The position numbers and the translations under genes are program-made. Below the pieces are notes generated by a model that did not search any database, had not been told where the DNA came from, and was given only the letters and a program-made list of their open reading frames with translations. A stretch of DNA of 64,000 nucleotides, from positions 1 to 64,000 of the forward strand of contig CAWBVG010000004.1 in assembly GCA_963792175.1 (NCBI GenBank). The letters run 5' to 3'. Of this stretch, positions 11,701 to 20,732 are shown piece after piece (position 1 is the stretch's first letter; each line of letters opens with the position of its first letter). This stretch comes from CAWBVG01 sp963792175 (GTDB taxonomy: Bacteria > Acidobacteriota > Vicinamibacteria > Vicinamibacterales > CAVVIG01).

Positions 11701-11898
11701 GGGAGGCCGGGGCGGACGTGGTGGAGGCGGCGGGCAGGGCGCCGGCCTCCCGTGCGTCAGCGGCTCAACGGGCTGATCACCGCCTACGTCGGTTCAGGGG
11801 CGCGAACGGGCACGCTGTCGGCGCCGACGACGACGATGCGCGATACGCTCGCGGAAGCGAAGGCGGATCTCGCCGCAATAGAACGAGAGCTCAAGTAG
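8792..11898 (+). CDS. Secreted VPS10/sortilin-like Asp-box propeller protein, copy 1 (frameshifted)
   Basis: The signal peptide starts at the ATG at 8792 (MRIAYRLVAAI) and resumes after a break near 8822 (LGVAVAFSFAPARMLAQ). The mature part carries many Asp-box blades: STNNGVTWKD, STDGGDTWTY, TTDAGRTWTK, SVDAGATWKK and TEDAGATWKR. A late half, after a break near 10470, has TTDGGTTWTE and GTHGRGIWILDDASP. Glycine-rich stretches lie at about 11320-11370 and 11690-11740. Further breaks occur near 11530 and 11750. The joined length is about 1,035 residues. The family is called glycosyl hydrolase or sortilin-like but has no proven enzymatic role. Two paralogues lie in the same window. Confidence 0.88.
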
Positions 11899-11903
11899 TT
11901 GGT

Positions 11904-12260
11904 ATGCATGATCTGAGTTGGTGGTGGATCGTTCTGGAGCTGACGGTGCCGCCGCTCGCCGCCGGTCTCGTCGCCCTGCCAGTCTGGTTGAAAGGCGAAC
12001 CGATCTTCGGGAACCTGGTCGGGACCGCGGTGATTTTTGGTTCTGCCGTCGGCCTGATTCTGCGGGAGCGCGTCGAGCTGGAAGCCGTCGCTCAGCAGTG
12101 CCTGGACCAGGGATACACCTGCTGGCCCGATCCGAGCGCGTTTACGCGCTATGCGATCTACGCCTTCATCGCGCTGTTCGAAGTCATGGTCCTGTTCTCG
12201 GTGAGCCTCAAAGTCGAAGAGAAGGTCCGCCGCCGCGGCTACGCGCCGGAATGGCGTTGA
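11904..12260 (+). CDS. Small membrane protein of unknown family
   Basis: This intact 118-residue protein starts at the ATG at 11904 (MHDLSWWWIVLELTV), five bases after the preceding stop. Three hydrophobic segments are visible: WIVLELTVPPLAAGLVALPV, LVGTAVIFGSAVGLIL and YAIYAFIALFEVMVLFSVSL. Between the second and third lie two cysteines (AQQCLDQGYTCWPDP) that could pair outside the membrane. The C-terminus is basic (KVEEKVRRRGYAPEWR). The gene is not recognised. It probably shares a transcript with the propeller gene. Confidence 0.65.
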   Translation: MHDLSWWWIVLELTVPPLAAGLVALPVWLKGEPIFGNLVGTAVIFGSAVGLILRERVELEAVAQQCLDQGYTCWPDPSAFTRYAIYAFIALFEVMVLFSVSLKVEEKVRRRGYAPEWR

Positions 12261-12263
12261 CAG

Positions 12264-12396
12264 GGAAAGTGAAAAGTTAAAAGTTAAAAGCTTAAAAGGC
12301 GAAAATGAAAAGGTGATCTCGTCTCCTGTATTCCTGGTTCTAGCTTTTGACTCGCATTTTTGGTTTTAACTTTTAACTTTTAGCTTTTAACTTTCT
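12264..12396. repeat. AT-rich heptamer arrays in inverted orientation (hairpin)
   Basis: The left array (12264-12299) repeats AAAGTTA-like heptamers, for example AAAAGTTAAAAGTTAAAAG. The right array (12362-12396) is the inverse, TTTTAACTTTTAACTTTTAG. They can pair into a long stem around a loop of about 60 bases. The right arm ends five bases before the ATG of the PQQ enzyme gene at 12401. It is strongly A/T-rich against a GC-rich background. Confidence 0.8.
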
Positions 12397-12400
12397 CTCC

Positions 12401-14353
12401 ATGCGGATACGGCCGACTGCTCTCTTCATCCTCGCGTTGTTCACGGCTGTCAATGCTCAGGAAATCAGCTGGATGGCGAACGGCCGCGATGTCCAGGGCA
12501 CCCGATATCTGCCGGCATCGGAGATCGCGCGCGAGACCGTCGGGCGTCTCGAAGTCGCCTGGACGTATCACACCGGCGAGACCGATCCGCGCTTCGCCAC
12601 GCGCAAGCCGACCGCCTTCGAGGCGACGCCGCTGGTGGTCGATGGGACGATGTTCGTCGGCACGCCGCTGGGGCGGGTGATCGCGCTCGACCCGGCGACC
12701 GGCCGCGAGCGATGGGCGTTCGATCCGAAGATCCTTCGCGACGTCACCTACGGCGATTTTGCGAGCCGCGGCGTCGCCACATGGCTGGACGAGTCGTCGC
12801 CCGCCGACGCGGCGTGTCACCGGCGGATCTTCGTCGCCACCGCGCAGTCGCAACTCTTCGCGCTCGATGCGCGCAGCGGAAACATCTGCGCGGGATTCGG
12901 GCGGGACGGCTTCGTGGATCTCAAGGCGGGCCTTCGCATTCCACCGTTCGAGCCGCAGGCGTATTCGATGACGTCACCGCCGGTGGTCGTGAACGGGGTG
13001 GTCGTCACCGGTTCCTCGATCGCCGACAACAGCACGCCCAACATGGCCAGCGGCGAGGTGCGCGGCTTCGACGCGCGTACCGGCGCGCTCAAGTGGACGT
13101 GGGATCCGATCCCGCAGGACCGCTCCGACCCCGCGTATCGCGAGTGGCGCGGAGAGATGGCCCAGAAAGGCGGCGGTGCGAATGCCTGGTCGGTTCTCGC
13201 GGCCGACCCGGAGCGCGACCTCGTGTTCGTGCCGACGGGCAGCGCCGCGCCGGACTATTACGGCGGGCTGCGCCTCGGCGACAACCGCTACGCGAACTCC
13301 ATCGTCGCGCTGAAGGCGTCGACCGGACGCGTGGTCTGGGCCTTCCAGACGGTCCACCACGACCTCTGGGACTACGACAACGCGTCGCCGCCGGCGCTGG
13401 TGACGATGACGAAGGACGGCGTGCGTGTCCCGGCGGTGCTCCAGGCCAACAAGAACGGGATGCTGTACGTGCTCAACCGCGAGACAGGCGTGCCGATCTT
13501 TCCCGTCGAGGAGCGCGCCGTCCCGCCGAGTGACATCCCGACCGAGCAGGCATCGCGGACCCAACCGTTCACCACCGCCATCGCGCCGCTGAGCCCGCAT
13601 CGATTCACGGTCGATCAGGTGTGGGGGCTGAGCGACGCCGACCGGGCCGCGTGCCGTGCCGCCATCGAGGGATTGCGCAACGACGGGATCTTCACGCCGC
13701 CGAGCACCCGCGGCACGCTGGTGATGCCGTCGAATATCGGCGGCGCGCACTGGGGCGGTCTCGCCGTCGATCCGGTGAGAGAGGTCGCCGTCGTGCCGGT
13801 CAACCGCCTGGCGGCGATGGTCCAGCTGCTGCCGCGCGAGGGATTCGATCTGGCCCGCGTCCGCGCCGCCGAACAGCGGCTTGGCGACGACTACGAATAC
13901 AACTTCATGCGCGGGACGCCGTACGTGATGCGCCGGCGGATGCTGCTGTCGCCGTCGAGGATGCCGTGCACGCCGCCACCGTTCGGGACGCTTGTCGCGA
14001 TCAGCCTCAAGACCGGCAGCCGTCTCTGGGAGGTGCCGCTCGGAACGATTGCCGCGCTGACCGGCGACACGGAACGGGCGCTGCCGGAATGGGGGTCGCC
14101 CAATCTTGGCGGTCCGATCGTCACGGCCGGCGGGCTGGTGTTCATCGGCGCGGCGCTGGATCGGTCCCTACACGCCTTCGACATCGAGACCGGACGCGAA
14201 GTCTGGCGCGGCAGCCTGCCGGAAAGCGGCAAGGCGACGCCGATGAGCTATCGGCTCGCATCGGGGGAACAGTTCGTGGCGATCGCCGTGGGTGGCGGCG
14301 GCGCCTGGGGCGCCGGCGACTCCGTCGTCGCATTTCACCTGCGTCGCGAGTAG
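12401..14353 (+). CDS. Secreted PQQ-dependent quinoprotein dehydrogenase
   Basis: This intact 650-residue protein has a signal peptide (MRIRPTALFILALFTAVNAQ). The mature start WMANGRDVQGTRYLP and the repeated blade pattern (VIALDPATGRERWAFDP, SIVALKASTGRVVWAFQTV, AFDIETGREVWRG) are those of eight-bladed quinoprotein glucose/alcohol dehydrogenases. WDYDNASPPALV and the closing GGGGAWGAGDSVVAF are also family-like. Its length suits a soluble periplasmic form without the membrane domain of Gcd. It would oxidise sugars or alcohols and pass electrons to the respiratory chain. The substrate is not predictable. It is preceded by the AT-rich hairpin and followed 24 bases later by a penicillin acylase gene. 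Confidence 0.88.
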   Translation: MRIRPTALFILALFTAVNAQEISWMANGRDVQGTRYLPASEIARETVGRLEVAWTYHTGETDPRFATRKPTAFEATPLVVDGTMFVGTPLGRVIALDPATGRERWAFDPKILRDVTYGDFASRGVATWLDESSPADAACHRRIFVATAQSQLFALDARSGNICAGFGRDGFVDLKAGLRIPPFEPQAYSMTSPPVVVNGVVVTGSSIADNSTPNMASGEVRGFDARTGALKWTWDPIPQDRSDPAYREWRGEMAQKGGGANAWSVLAADPERDLVFVPTGSAAPDYYGGLRLGDNRYANSIVALKASTGRVVWAFQTVHHDLWDYDNASPPALVTMTKDGVRVPAVLQANKNGMLYVLNRETGVPIFPVEERAVPPSDIPTEQASRTQPFTTAIAPLSPHRFTVDQVWGLSDADRAACRAAIEGLRNDGIFTPPSTRGTLVMPSNIGGAHWGGLAVDPVREVAVVPVNRLAAMVQLLPREGFDLARVRAAEQRLGDDYEYNFMRGTPYVMRRRMLLSPSRMPCTPPPFGTLVAISLKTGSRLWEVPLGTIAALTGDTERALPEWGSPNLGGPIVTAGGLVFIGAALDRSLHAFDIETGREVWRGSLPESGKATPMSYRLASGEQFVAIAVGGGGAWGAGDSVVAFHLRRE

Positions 14354-14377
14354 GATTTCTGACGTATTGGAGCCTTC

Positions 14378-16616
14378 ATGAAAAAGATCATTCTGGTCCT
14401 GGCCGTGTTTTCGGTCTCGTGCGCCCCGCAGGCCGCTGCCGACAAGGACGTCAGCGCCTGGGAGAAACAGGCCCAGGGCATCACGATCATCCGCGATACG
14501 TGGGGCATCCCTCACGTCTACGGCAAGACCGACGCGGACGCGGTCTTCGGCGTGATCTACGCGCAGGCCGAGGACGACTTCAACCGCGTCGAAACGAACT
14601 TCATCAACTCGCAGGGCCGGCTCGCCGAAGCCGAGGGCGAGACCGAGATCTACCGCGATCTGCGAATGAAGCTCTTCATCGACCCAGCCGACATGAAGGC
14701 GCAGTACGAGAAGAGCCCGGCGTGGCTGAAGAGCCTGATGAACGCGTGGGCCGACGGGTTGAACTATTACCTGCACACACACCCCCAGGTGAAGCCAAGG
14801 GTCATCAAGCGCTTCGAGCCGTGGATGGCACTCACGTTCAGCGAAGGGAGCATCGGCGGCGACATCGAGAAGGTGAACCTCACGCAGCTCGAGGCGTTCT
14901 ACGGTAGCGGTCCGAAAAAGGACACGACACAGGCGTCCGCCTTCGCGCCTTCCGCCTTTGCGCCTTCGGCGCTTCGGCGTGACCAGTCGGCGCTTCGGCG
15001 CGACGAGCTCGCCTGACGTCGAGCCGACGGGATCCAACGGCGCCGCGGTCGCGCCTTCGAACACGGCCGGTCGTCATGCCCTGCTCCTGATCAACCCGCA
15101 CACATCGTTCTACTTCCGCGCGGAAGCGCAGATGGTCAGCGAGGAAGGGCTCAATGCGTACGGTGCGCTGACCTGGGGACAGTTCTTCATCTATCAGGGC
15201 TTCAACGACCGCGCCGGCTGGATGCACACGTCGAGCGGCGTGGACAACATCGACGAGTACCTGGAAAGCGTGACGAAGAAAGGCGACGGCTTCGTCTACA
15301 AGTACGGCACCAGCGAACGGCCGGTGACGACGAGCCGAATCGTCGTGCCGTACAAGACGGCCAGCGGCATGGCGCAGAAGGAGTTCACCGTCTATCGCAC
15401 GCACCACGGACCGATCGTCCGCGAGGCCGACGGCAAGTGGGTGAGTATCCGGCTGATGCAGGAACCGCTGAAGGCGCTCAACCAGTCGTATTCGCGCACG
15501 AAGGCGAGAAGCTACAAGGCCTACCGCGACGTGATGGAGCTGCACACCAATTCGTCGAACAACACCATTTACGCCGACGCAGACGGCACCATCGCCTACT
15601 TCCACTCCAACTTCATCCCGAAGCGCGATCCGAAGTTCGACTGGAGCAAACCGGTGGACGGCAGCGATCCCGCGACGGAATGGAACGGCGTGCTCTCGAT
15701 TGACGAGACGCCGGGCTTGAAGAATCCGTCGAACGGCTGGCTGTACAACACCAACAACCATCCGTGGTCGGCCGCCGGTCCGAACAGCCCGAAGAAGGCG
15801 GACTATCCCGCGTACGTGGACAAGAACGGCGAGAACGCACGCGGTATCCACGCGATCCAGCTTCTCGGCGCCCGCAAGGACTTCACGCTCGACTCGCTGG
15901 TGACGACGGCGTACGACAGCTATCAGCCGGGCTTTGCCGAACAGATTCCCGTGCTCCTCAAGGCGTACAACGCGCTGCCGGCATCGAACGCGTTGAAGGC
16001 GAAGCTGGCGGAGCAGATCGGTGTGCTCAAAGGGTGGGACTTCCGGTGGTCCACTACCTCCGTCGCCAATTCGCTCGCCGTGTACTGGAGCGAAGAAATC
16101 GGCCGGCGTGTGAACGCCGACGCGCGGAAGGCCGGTATCTCCGCGGACGAGTACATCGTGAGCAAGACGACACCCGATCAGATGGTGCAGGCGCTGGCGG
16201 CAGCGTCCGACAAGCTCGCCGCCGACTTCGGCAGCTGGAAGACGCCATGGGGTGACATCAACCGCTTCCAGCGTCTGACCGACGACATCGTCCACCCGTT
16301 CAGCGACGCCGGGCCGAGCATTCCCGTGGGGTTCAGCTCCGCGCGGTGGGGATCGCTGGCGTCGTTCGGCGCGCGCACCTACAAAGGGTCGAAGAAGATG
16401 TACGGCACGACCGGCAACAGCTTCGTCGCGGTTGTCGAGTTCGGCGACCAGGTCAAGGCGCGCGCGGTGACCGCCGGCGGCCAGAGTGGCGATCCCAAGT
16501 CGCCGCACTTCAACGATCAGGCCGCCCGCTACGCGACCGGTGACCTACGCGAGGTGTACTTCTATCGCCCGCAGGTGGATGCACACAAGGAGCGGCAGTA
16601 CCACCCGGGTCAGTAA
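14378..16616 (+). CDS. Penicillin acylase family amidase, with repeat-derived spacer insert and frameshift
   Basis: The ATG at 14378 follows a GGAG ribosome site. The leader is lipoprotein-like (MKKIILVLAVFSVSCAPQAA). The alpha-chain region includes ITIIRDTWGIPHVYGKTDAD. The beta chain begins at the autocatalytic serine in EPTGSNGAAVAPSNT (about 15025-15060), followed by ALLLINPHTSFYFRAE and IYQGFNDRAGWMHTSSGVDN. Between the two parts, 14936-15008 encodes a low-complexity insert (ASAFAPSAFAPSALRRD and so on) built from REP-like sequence, and the reading frame changes there. Total length is about 745 residues, usual for the Ntn-hydrolase family. It would cleave amides such as acylated amino acids or lactones in the periplasm. 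Confidence 0.88.
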
Positions 16617-16621
16617 TCGGC

Positions 16622-16661
16622 GAATTGTCGAATTGGTGAACTGGCGAATTGGTGAATTGGC
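16622..16661 (+). repeat. Five octamer repeats ending at a start codon
   Basis: Five consecutive units are read: GAATTGTC, GAATTGGT, GAACTGGC, GAATTGGT and GAATTGGC. The GTG start of the SDR gene follows at 16662 with no base between. The same octamer family occurs at 49576-49599 and, inverted, at 58047-58076. Confidence 0.9.
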
Positions 16662-17526
16662 GTGGCAGCGCTGAAGGATGTCGTGGCCCTGGTCACCGGC
16701 GCGAGCCGGGGCGCGGGACGCGGTATTGCGCTCGAGCTCGGCGCCGCCGGTGCCACGGTCTACGTGAGCGGCCGAAGCGTGGACGGCGGTCCGACGACGG
16801 ACAACGTGCCGGGCACGATCGAGGAGACGGCTCGGGAAGTAACGAACCGCGGCGGCTGCGGCATCGCTGTCCGCTGCGATCACACTGTCGATGCGGACGT
16901 CGAGTCGCTGTTCGGGCGGATCCGCGACGAGCAAGGGCTGCTCGATCTCCTCGTCAACAACGTCTGGGGAGGGTACGAACACAGCGAATGCCGTCCGCTT
17001 CCGATGGTGCCGTTCTGGGAGCAGCCGCTTCATCAATGGGGCGGCATGTTCACCGCCGGCGTCCGTGCGCACCTCACGGCGAGCCGGCTGGCGGTACGCC
17101 TGATGCTGCCCCAGCGCCGCGGTCTCATCGTGAGCACGACGGCGAACCTCGACGCGCTTCCGTACCTGCGCAATATCTACTACGACGTGTCAAAGAACGC
17201 CGTCGCTCGCCTGACCTGGGCGATGGCGCAGGAACTGCGGGACCATGGCATAGCCACGCTTGCCGTCGCGCCCGGCTTCATGCGAACTGAACGGATCGTG
17301 GAAGCGTTCCGTCGTGCGGGCGCTGCAAGCGGCCCTCGACGGCCCAGGTGGTCCGAAGGAAACGACCGCGTATCTTGGCCGCGCGGTTGTGGCGTTGGCG
17401 TCGGACGGCCGGGTGATCGAACGATCAGGCCAACTGCTGGATGTCGGCACGCTGGCCCGTGAGTACGGGTTCACGGACGTCGACGGCACGCAGCCGCCGC
17501 CCTTTCGCATGCCTGCGAGCAAGTAA
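16662..17526 (+). CDS. Short-chain dehydrogenase/reductase (one frameshift)
   Basis: A GTG start at 16662 is used, because the nucleotide-binding motif follows directly (VALVTGASRGAGRG, TGxxxGxG). LLVNNVWGG is the NNxG-like segment. The catalytic serine is in IVSTTANLD and the active site YxxxK is YDVSK in NIYYDVSKNAV. The frame changes near 17320, after IVEAFRRA; the tail then reads LQAALDGPGGPKETTAYLGR to the stop at 17526. It has about 287 residues. Its substrate is unknown. No ribosome site is seen because an octamer repeat array occupies the leader. Confidence 0.85.
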
Positions 17527-17542
17527 CGCCAACGGGGGATCT

Positions 17543-18799
17543 GTGCGCGTCGACGATTCAGTGACACGGCGGCGGGTGTTGCAGGGGCTGGGCGCGATGG
17601 TCGCGCCGGCGCTGGTTCGCACCGTGGTGCGCGCGGCGCAGCAGAGCGCGGACAACGCGCCGTACAGCCCGTCGGTGCTTCCGGCCGGCATCCGCTCCCG
17701 CTTCGTCGACAACATCAACGGCCTTCGGGTGCACGTGCTCGAAGCGGGCTTCGGCGCGAATCGGCCCGGGGTCGTCCTGCTCCATGGATTCCCGGAGCTC
17801 GCCTACAGCTGGCGAAAGGTGATGCTGCCGATTGCCGCGGCCGGCTATCACGTCTTTGCGCCGGATGTCCGTGGCTACGGCCGCACCTCGGGAACCGATG
17901 TCCGGTACGACGACGATCTGGCGCCGTTTCGCACGCTCAATCAAGTGCGAGACGTGCTGGGACTGGTGTCAGCGCTGGGACACCGCTCGGTTGCCGCCGT
18001 GATCGGACACGATCAAGGCTCGCCGCTCGCCGGTTGGTGCGCGGTGGTGCGGCCCGACATCTTCCGGTCGGTCGTCATGATGAGCGCGCCGTTCGGCGGT
18101 CCGCCGGCGCTGCCGTTCAACACAGCCGATACGCCGCGACCGGCGGCGCCCGCCGCGGATCCCATCTACGACGAGCTCGCCGCCCTGAAGCCGCCGCGCA
18201 AGCACTACCAGCGGTACTACCAGACGCGCGAAGCGAACGACAACATGTGGCACGCTCCGCAAGGCGTCCACGCCTTCCTGCGCGCCTACTACCACATGAA
18301 AAGCGCGGACTGGACGCAGAACCGGCCGGCGCCGCTGGCGGCCCGCACCGCCGGTGAATGGGCGAAGCTGCCGCGCTACTACGTCATGGATCTGGACAAG
18401 GGCATGGCGGAAACGGTCGCGCCGGAGATGCCGTCCGCCGCGGCGATTGCGGCGTGCAAATGGCTGCCGGACGAGGAGCTGAAGGTCTACAGCAGCGAAT
18501 ACGGCAGGACCGGATTCCAGGGCGGCCTCGAAGGCTATCGGGTCGGCTCGGTCGCCCGCTTCGCATCGGAGCTTCAGCTGTTTTCCGGGCGCACGATCGA
18601 TCAACCGTCGATGTTCATCGGAGGCAAGAGCGACTGGGGCGTCTATCAGAACCCCGGGGCGCTCGAGCGGCTGCAGAAGACCGTGTGCACGAAGACGGCG
18701 GGCACGCATCTGGTCGACGGCGCCGGTCATTGGGTACAGCAGGAACAGCCGGAAGCGGTCAGCGCGCTGCTGGTGGACTTTCTCAGGAAAGCGGTCTGA
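17543..18799 (+). CDS. Tat-exported epoxide-hydrolase-like alpha/beta hydrolase
   Basis: This intact 418-residue protein starts with GTG at 17543 after GGGGGAT. The leader VTRRRVLQGLGAMVAPALV is a twin-arginine type. The core shows the oxyanion motif HGFPELAYSW, the nucleophile aspartate in IGHDQGSPLAGW (GHDxG, as in epoxide hydrolases and haloalkane dehalogenases) and the catalytic histidine in DGAGHWVQQEQP. Aspartate rather than serine favours epoxide or halide ester chemistry over esterase action. It lies 16 bases after the SDR and 19 bases before an amidohydrolase gene, so these may be one operon. Confidence 0.85.
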   Translation: MRVDDSVTRRRVLQGLGAMVAPALVRTVVRAAQQSADNAPYSPSVLPAGIRSRFVDNINGLRVHVLEAGFGANRPGVVLLHGFPELAYSWRKVMLPIAAAGYHVFAPDVRGYGRTSGTDVRYDDDLAPFRTLNQVRDVLGLVSALGHRSVAAVIGHDQGSPLAGWCAVVRPDIFRSVVMMSAPFGGPPALPFNTADTPRPAAPAADPIYDELAALKPPRKHYQRYYQTREANDNMWHAPQGVHAFLRAYYHMKSADWTQNRPAPLAARTAGEWAKLPRYYVMDLDKGMAETVAPEMPSAAAIAACKWLPDEELKVYSSEYGRTGFQGGLEGYRVGSVARFASELQLFSGRTIDQPSMFIGGKSDWGVYQNPGALERLQKTVCTKTAGTHLVDGAGHWVQQEQPEAVSALLVDFLRKAV

Positions 18800-18818
18800 A
18801 CATGGCGAGGTGCTGCCG

Positions 18819-19769
18819 ATGATCTCTCGACGCGAACTGCTTCTGCAGATGGCGGCGGTCCCGTTCCTGGCGGCCGCCTCGCAACCGCGCACGCCGATCA
18901 AGTTCGACGTACCGCCGGGCGCGTGCGATTGCCACACCCACATCTTCGGCGATCCGAAGCGCTTTCCGATGACGCCGGCGCGCGTCTACACGCCCGAGCC
19001 GGCCCTGGTCGACGAGATGCGCACGCTGCATCGCGCGCTGCACATGGATCGCGTGGTCATCGTGCAGCCGAGCGTCTACGGGACCGACAACGCGTGCACG
19101 CTCGAGGCGGTCAAGCAGCTCGGGGCGCGCGCGCGGGCGATCGCCGTCATCGACGTCGAGACCCGCGGCTCCGACACGATGCTCGCCGACCTGGACGCCG
19201 CAGGCGTTCGCGGCATCCGGTTGAATCTCGAAACCAGCGGCATCGCGGATCCATCCGTCGGCAGTCAGCGCGTCCGCGCGGCCCTCGACCGGTTGCGGGG
19301 CAGCCGCTGGCACATCCAGATGAACACGCGGCTGTCGATGATCGACGCCATTCGCGCCCAGGTGGCCGGCGCGCCCGTGCGCTTCGTCTTCGACCACTTC
19401 GGCGGCGCGCAGGCGCCGCTCGGGCTCGATCAGCCCGGCTTCAGGTCGCTGCTGGAACTGGTCCGCAGCGGATCGGCGTATGTGAAAATTTCCGGCGCGT
19501 ATCGCAGCTCGACGCAGGCGCCGAATTTCCCCGACGTGACGCCGTTTGCAAAGGCGCTGATTGCTGCGAACCCGCAGCGCGTTCTCTGGGGCACCGATTG
19601 GCCGCACCCCGACTCGGCCACCGTCGCCGGCCGCAAGAACACCGACATCGCGCCGCTGCTGCAGATTGACGATGGCGCGTTGTTGAACCAGCTGCCTGTC
19701 TGGGCGCCGGACGCGGCGCTGCGGGCACGGATCCTGGTGAGCAACCCGGCGGAGCTGTACGGATTCTGA
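18819..19769 (+). CDS. Exported amidohydrolase-2 family lactonase/decarboxylase
   Basis: The ATG at 18819 opens a Tat-like leader (MISRRELLLQMAAVPFLAAA). The 316-residue protein has the amidohydrolase metal pair in ACDCHTHIFGDP, a histidine in FVFDHFGGAQAP and the final aspartate in LWGTDWPHPD. This pattern matches the amidohydrolase_2 group that includes 2-pyrone-4,6-dicarboxylate lactonase and 4-sulfomuconolactone hydrolase. Periplasmic location is unusual for those enzymes but common for Acidobacteria homologues. The gene follows the epoxide-hydrolase-like gene closely, and the next gene starts one base after its stop. Confidence 0.82.
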   Translation: MISRRELLLQMAAVPFLAAASQPRTPIKFDVPPGACDCHTHIFGDPKRFPMTPARVYTPEPALVDEMRTLHRALHMDRVVIVQPSVYGTDNACTLEAVKQLGARARAIAVIDVETRGSDTMLADLDAAGVRGIRLNLETSGIADPSVGSQRVRAALDRLRGSRWHIQMNTRLSMIDAIRAQVAGAPVRFVFDHFGGAQAPLGLDQPGFRSLLELVRSGSAYVKISGAYRSSTQAPNFPDVTPFAKALIAANPQRVLWGTDWPHPDSATVAGRKNTDIAPLLQIDDGALLNQLPVWAPDAALRARILVSNPAELYGF

Positions 19770-19770
19770 A

Positions 19771-20673
19771 ATGCGATGTGCGCGGCTGCTGTCCGCTCTC
19801 TCGATCGTCCTCCTCCTCATCAGCTGTCGCGCGCCGGAGCGCCGTCCGATCGTGGTGCAGGGTGCGATGGACGTGGAAGTGCGTACGCTCGCTGCCGCAC
19901 TGTCGGGCTCGACCGAGGCGCGTGTGCAGGGCTGGACGTTCTGGCAGGGGACGCTCGACGGCTATCCCGTCGTCGTCTCGAAAACGCTGAAGGGCCTGGC
20001 TGGCGCGGCCGCCGCGACGGCCATTGCCGCCGAGCGTTACCATCCGATCGCGATCGTCAACCAGGGGACGGCCGGCGGCCACGAAGCCAGCCTGCGCGTG
20101 TACGACATCGTCGTCGGTACGCACGCCGTCAACCTCGGATCGTTCAAGACCGGGTTCCGCCCCGCCGGCCGGGGCAGCGATCTGGTCGAGTGGATGCCGC
20201 TCGATCTGACGCGCTCCGACGGCAGCGCCGGCAACGATCCGAACGCGCGCCGCATGCGGCGGTTCGAGGCCGACGGCCCGCTGCTGGCGGCGGCGCTCAG
20301 CGTGAAAGATCGCTACACCCGAGGACGGGTCGTTGAAGGCGTGATCGGTTCGGCCGAAGTCTGGAACAGCGAGCTCGACCGCATCAAGCGCTTCCACGAT
20401 CAATACGGCACATCGGTGGAGGAAATGGAAACCTTCGCAGCGGCGCAGATCGCCGATCTGTTTCATATTCCGTTTCTCGGCATACGCGTGGTCTCGAACA
20501 ACATCACGAACGACGGCGCCTACGACGGCAAGACGGCCGCAGCGTGTCAGGAGTACGTGTCGGAGGTCGTCAAGGCGTACATCAAGAGGCTAGTCAGGCT
20601 GGTCAAGTGGGTCAGGTGGCAGGTCAGAGCCTGCCGCGCCGAGCTTGTCCCGCCGAGAGCGCGGAGCGCGTAG
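19771..20673 (+). CDS. Lipoprotein nucleoside phosphorylase/MTAN-like protein
   Basis: The ATG at 19771 starts a lipoprotein leader with lipobox LISC. The PNP_UDP_1 fold is seen in VVQGAMDVEVRTLAAAL, IVNQGTAGGH and VEEMETFAAAQIADLF. These correspond to the nucleoside-binding and Glu positions of methylthioadenosine/S-adenosylhomocysteine nucleosidase. The usual general-acid Asp site reads SNN (RVVSNNITND) instead of SD. The last 25 or so residues are encoded by a nonamer repeat (20587-20630) and a REP-like element, so the natural C-terminus is probably near 20585. A periplasmic nucleosidase suggests nucleoside scavenging. Confidence 0.78.
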   Translation: MRCARLLSALSIVLLLISCRAPERRPIVVQGAMDVEVRTLAAALSGSTEARVQGWTFWQGTLDGYPVVVSKTLKGLAGAAAATAIAAERYHPIAIVNQGTAGGHEASLRVYDIVVGTHAVNLGSFKTGFRPAGRGSDLVEWMPLDLTRSDGSAGNDPNARRMRRFEADGPLLAAALSVKDRYTRGRVVEGVIGSAEVWNSELDRIKRFHDQYGTSVEEMETFAAAQIADLFHIPFLGIRVVSNNITNDGAYDGKTAAACQEYVSEVVKAYIKRLVRLVKWVRWQVRACRAELVPPRARSA

Positions 20674-20677
20674 GCGG
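20587..20677. repeat. Nonamer repeat plus REP-like palindrome
   Basis: Units AGGCTAGTC, AGGCTGGTC and AAGTGGGTC run from 20587, followed by AGGTGGCAGGTC. A REP-like element then lies at 20643-20677 on the minus strand (CCGCC ... CTCGGCGGGACAAGC when reversed). Together they encode the tail of the nucleosidase-like protein. Confidence 0.7.
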
Positions 20678-20732
20678 AAGCTCGCCGGTATCGGACGAGC
20701 GAAGGCGGGGGACGCCGTGACGCGTTCAGCCG

